Virus record (IMG/VR): IMGVR_UViG_3300003886_000011
Location: 1-43,984 of that record
Strand: one strand, 5' to 3'
Source: a virus
DNA: 43,984 nucleotides
Every line of letters starts with the position of its first letter. Position 1 is the first letter of the stretch. The notes beneath the pieces are model-generated. The model was given only the letters and a program-made list of their open reading frames with translations. It was not told where the DNA came from and made no database searches. This document shows, in pieces, positions 41,722 to 43,984 of the stretch. Both the position numbers and the translations under genes were made by a program.

Positions 41722-42042
41722 TCATACAGCCTCCTCGAATTTTCTTATCATATTCTCCAACCTCTTACGCCATCCATATAAACGGCGAAGGCGTTGGGAA
41801 ATGGATTTTGAACCGTAAAAACCTAATACTTCCCCATCATCAAAATAAGGGTTGCCAGTACAATAATGACTGGTAAAAGCTACCCATGGGCAATACCGGC
41901 ACGTGCCTATAAATGATATACATAATGGACAAGGTGCAGCTTTAAGTCTACCTTCCTTATACTCCTTTTTATAACTTTCGATCGTCTCGTTAACCGCTTT
42001 TAACGCTTTTCTCGCCCATGGCAATGTCGGTTTAAACTTCAT
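41722..42042 (-). CDS. Cys-rich protein, paralogue of 38398-38751
   Basis: A 106-residue protein from the ATG at 42042 (MKFKPTLPWARK), which has GAGGT upstream and is coupled to the micro-gene at 42039-42131. It has CPLC, CRYCPWVAFTSHYCTG and a late RLYGW, as its paralogue does. Probable zinc-binding accessory protein. Confidence 0.7.
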   Translation of the reverse strand: MKFKPTLPWARKALKAVNETIESYKKEYKEGRLKAAPCPLCISFIGTCRYCPWVAFTSHYCTGNPYFDDGEVLGFYGSKSISQRLRRLYGWRKRLENMIRKFEEAV

Positions 42043-42131
42043 CTTAGCACCTCTTTTATTACCAATATCAACCCAATCCATGACAAGGCGATGATTGATA
42101 TTATTATACCCATAGTTATAAGCTTTTCCAT
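42039..42131 (-). CDS. 30-residue single-helix membrane micro-protein
   Basis: ATG at 42131 behind GGGAG, TGA overlapping the next ATG. MEKLITMGIIISIIALSWIG... is a single membrane helix with a short basic end. It lies in a different frame from the extended upstream reading of the next gene. Confidence 0.6.
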   Translation of the reverse strand: MEKLITMGIIISIIALSWIGLILVIKEVLR

Positions 42132-42132
42132 T

Positions 42133-42396
42133 TCACAACTCCCACAATCTAGGTTTTTGATGTTTAAGCATAATCTTCGCGACGATTAGGTCATCTTTGG
42201 TTATGCCCGCTTTAATCAACTCATTTCTAATCTTTATATTCCCATCATCTCCCCGTATAAAATCTTTAACTTCACTGGTTCGAACCTTGGCCCGTCTTGC
42301 AATGATAGATGGACTAGTTCCGGGTAGAATGGTTCTATTCCCTTTACCGGCTCTACTGTGTTTAGCCACTAGGCGTAGGTCATCAATTGGTATCAT
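42133..42396 (-). CDS. helix-turn-helix protein
   Basis: An 87-residue protein from the ATG at 42396 (MIPIDDLRLVAK), behind GGAGGAC. The segment TSPSIIARRAKVRTSEVKDF is a helix-turn-helix. Basic, no other domain. Candidate early regulator. Confidence 0.65.
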   Translation of the reverse strand: MIPIDDLRLVAKHSRAGKGNRTILPGTSPSIIARRAKVRTSEVKDFIRGDDGNIKIRNELIKAGITKDDLIVAKIMLKHQKPRLWEL

Positions 42397-42397
42397 C

Positions 42398-42556
42398 CTA
42401 GTCCTCCAAATCCTTAATCCTATGCCAGTCATTCAATGCATCCTTCTCTTTTTGATTATTCTTTCCAATTATAAACAAAACCATCGCTGAGATGAATCCT
42501 AGGATGAAAGTTATGATTAAGAGTATTGATAATATGGGAATAGTAAGTCCGGTCAT
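42398..42556 (-). CDS. 52-residue membrane micro-protein
   Basis: ATG at 42556 behind AGGAGGGG, TAG at 42398. An N-terminal membrane helix (TIPILSILLIITFILGFISA) is followed by a charged tail. The 122 bases between this gene and 42679 hold no gene I can support, and only a short AAAGCAG hairpin. Confidence 0.65.
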   Translation of the reverse strand: MTGLTIPILSILLIITFILGFISAMVLFIIGKNNQKEKDALNDWHRIKDLED

Positions 42557-42678
42557 TATATTTCCCCTCCTCCTTCTTTTTTTACCCGCTGCTTTAAAAG
42601 CAGTGTATGATACCCTTCTTTAATTGTTAATCCTTCCTTTGATTATCCATATCTGGTTATAAAAAAATCCCGCAATCT

Positions 42679-42966
42679 CTATATTAAATGTAATACCTCA
42701 ACCACTTTATGTATCATCTCATTCACTTTATTTAAATCTAACATAATCTCATCATAATCAACAAAAAGCTCTGGAGTTGTATCTTCCTCAAAACCGTGTT
42801 CGGTTAAATACTTAGCATTATTACGCCGATAAATCCTATAATAAAGCTCTAATCTAGGTTTATCTGTTAAAAATAAACAAGCACTAAAATACTTCTTATC
42901 CCCTTCTTTTATCTTTAGATGTTCTAATAAACCCTTTACTTCATTTTCAACTATTGTTATATTCAT
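42679..42966 (-). CDS. first gene behind the main leftward promoter
   Basis: A 95-residue, Leu/Glu-rich helical protein with a beta segment (FSACLFLTDKPRLELYYR). GGAGGAGC upstream. As first gene after the promoter at 43001-43029 it should be expressed early. No family recognised. Confidence 0.65.
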   Translation of the reverse strand: MNITIVENEVKGLLEHLKIKEGDKKYFSACLFLTDKPRLELYYRIYRRNNAKYLTEHGFEEDTTPELFVDYDEIMLDLNKVNEMIHKVVEVLHLI

Positions 42967-43000
42967 AGCTCCTCCGATTAGTCGTTAATCTCTATATGTT

Positions 43001-43029
43001 ATATTACCATAGTTGGGTATGTATGTCAA
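43001..43029 (-). promoter_or_regulatory. main leftward promoter, TTGACA-17-TAATAT
   Basis: Minus-strand TTGACA (43029-43024), 17-base spacer, TAATAT (43006-43001), the best promoter match in the window. It drives 42679-42966 and, through readthrough, much of the early operon. Dyad copy 4 lies 84 bases upstream. Confidence 0.85.
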
Positions 43030-43112
43030 GTATTATATTGTCTAGTGTTTACGGGCACTTAGGCCACTTATACACATTACACATATAGTTACCTATAGTT
43101 ACCCAACAACCG

Positions 43113-43141
43113 TGACAGCATCCAACCGTTGGATATTGTCA
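43113..43141. promoter_or_regulatory. 29-base dyad element, copy 4
   Basis: Half-sites TGACAG-ca-TCCAAC and, on the other strand, TGACAA-ta-TCCAAC are inverted around a C. It is between the micro-gene stop at 43148 and the main leftward promoter, suiting an upstream regulatory site. Confidence 0.65.
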
Positions 43142-43147
43142 CCATTG

Positions 43148-43282
43148 TTAAACCTCCCCGACCAATAAATTATATTCAACCATAACCATAATCGCCCAGA
43201 TATAACAACCTCGGCATAACATCTCACGCGCTTCATTATAACCATCAACCTTCTCCTTCCCACATATTTTACATTCACCCAT
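43148..43282 (-). CDS. 44-residue zinc-ribbon micro-protein
   Basis: ATG at 43282 behind AAAGGAGG, TAA at 43148. MGECKICGKEKVDGYNEA... and a later CRGCY form a zinc ribbon, then a hydrophobic helix (YIWAIMVMVEYNLLVG). It overlaps the end of the upstream gene by 8 bases. Confidence 0.65.
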   Translation of the reverse strand: MGECKICGKEKVDGYNEAREMLCRGCYIWAIMVMVEYNLLVGEV

Positions 43283-43562
43283 CAACTTTTCCTCCTTTTA
43301 ACCATTCATCCCCATTGATTAAATCTAAAACCCTACTATCACCGTTTAAACTATTAATCATAATCTCCTCACTTGATAATTGAAGATTGTAATAAAACTC
43401 ATCCCCTACCAAAACCTCATGCCCGGTTTTTAAATTATGCTCGCAAGCCAGTTTTAAGCATAGGATATAACCATCATCTTTTTCGCTTAATACCTCCCCA
43501 TCAATATTTTCCTTACTTATTGGATTACATTCGATACAATACGCTAACCATTTACTGATCAT
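43275..43562 (-). CDS. hypothetical protein
   Basis: A 95-residue acidic protein with a CIEC pair near the N-terminus, a later LACEHN element and a helical C-terminus. Overlaps both neighbours slightly. No family recognised. Confidence 0.6.
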   Translation of the reverse strand: MISKWLAYCIECNPISKENIDGEVLSEKDDGYILCLKLACEHNLKTGHEVLVGDEFYYNLQLSSEEIMINSLNGDSRVLDLINGDEWLKGGKVDG

Positions 43563-43747
43563 CGGCGCCGCCTCTTTTTATTATTTTTAAAATTCAAACA
43601 CTCCTCACAATCAACCGTCCTCCACCACCTACTAACCCTAACCCATTTATCAACCACCACCCCACATTCCGTAACCGCTTTATATCTATAACCATCAACC
43701 CTCAACCCTCTCCAAATCCTATGAATCTTCCCATTAATAACCACCAT
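43559..43747 (-). CDS. 62-residue zinc protein, related to 41380-41556
   Basis: ATG at 43747 (MVVINGKIHRIW), behind GGAGGAAT. The TECG, W-W-R-T-V-D-C-E-E-C-L and KIHRI elements recur in the protein at 41380-41556. Basic C-terminus (KKRRRR). Confidence 0.6.
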   Translation of the reverse strand: MVVINGKIHRIWRGLRVDGYRYKAVTECGVVVDKWVRVSRWWRTVDCEECLNFKNNKKRRRR

Positions 43748-43934
43748 TACAATTATTCCTCCAATTATTATAATCTCTACCAACTATGTTAACGATATCA
43801 AATAAACCCCCTACACAACTATTACCTAACAAAAACAACAACTTACGCCCATAAACTTGATTATTATTAAACCTCTTGACTCTCTTACTTTCTAGCTCTC
43901 TTTCTTGCTTATCTATAACCACATCTATAATCAT
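43734..43934 (-). CDS. 67-residue-class hypothetical protein at the right end
   Basis: A 66-residue protein starting at the ATG at 43934 (MIIDVVIDKQE), with no convincing Shine-Dalgarno. Mixed helix and Gly/Asn-rich tail. If the map is circular, its upstream neighbour is across the ends, in the gene-free left end. Confidence 0.4.
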   Translation of the reverse strand: MIIDVVIDKQERELESKRVKRFNNNQVYGRKLLFLLGNSCVGGLFDIVNIVGRDYNNWRNNCNGGY

Positions 43935-43984
43935 CAACTTTGCTAACCACTAGGAGGAGAACCAGCTACACTTCTTGTTAAAAA

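Noticed and set aside
1-43984. CRISPR array, tRNA, integrase, or stop-codon reassignment
   Set aside because: No regularly spaced repeats, no cloverleaf seen, no recombinase motifs; TAA, TAG and TGA all end clear genes.

Overview
The window reads as an essentially complete genome, or a near-complete contig, of a lytic, AT-rich, podovirus-like tailed phage. It infects a bacterium with ordinary sigma70-type transcription: every promoter I can support is TTGACA, a 17-base spacer and a TA-rich -10. There is no integrase, lysogeny repressor, tRNA, rRNA or CRISPR array. All three stop codons are used, so the code is standard. I cannot name the host.

Layout. (1) Bases 1-437 are a gene-free AT-rich left end with short repeats and one copy of a 29-base dyad element. 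(2) Bases 438-1643 hold four small leftward genes; two have their own near-identical promoter-leader cassettes. (3) Bases 1644-1918 are the divergent control region, with an 11-base C tract and one rightward promoter. (4) Bases 1919-23579 are one tightly packed rightward late operon: small terminase, an overlapping gene pair, large terminase, P22-type portal, scaffold, N4-gp56-type capsid, probable decoration protein, adaptors, lysis genes (XhlA-like, M15 endopeptidase, holin), fibre and nozzle proteins, and three internal/ejection proteins ending in a 1524-residue giant. (5) Bases 23557-43934 are one long leftward early operon. It has three parts: small accessory proteins (23.5-27.3 kb); a replication and recombination core (27.3-36.1 kb) of ATP-dependent ligase, DUF3987-like ATPase, UDG-like/family A polymerase, tandem ribbon-helix-helix protein, ParB-methyltransferase fusion, ssDNA-binding protein, Sak4-like ATPase and Cas4-like nuclease; and a dense tract of very small genes (36.1-43.9 kb), many with Cys-pair zinc motifs or a single membrane helix. 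The leftward genes at both ends fit one operon interrupted by the linearisation point, so the map is probably circular or circularly permuted.

The least expected signal is a dispersed regulatory element. Its 14-base half-site TGWCAAnnTCCAAC is inverted about a single G or C. Four copies lie outside genes, at the left end, ahead of the adaptor gene, between the Sak4-like and ssDNA-binding genes, and beside the main leftward promoter; one bare core lies inside the giant ejection gene. The copy at 8330 is followed at once by a long RNA hairpin that depends on G-U pairs and so should act in the rightward transcript. The phage also encodes a protein with two fused ribbon-helix-helix units, a reasonable but unproven candidate to bind the dyads. 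Other highlights are a family A polymerase with His and Asp at two normally conserved active-site positions, an overprinted gene pair before the large terminase, a three-fragment gene broken at homopolymers, and at least ten genes of 30 to 57 codons.
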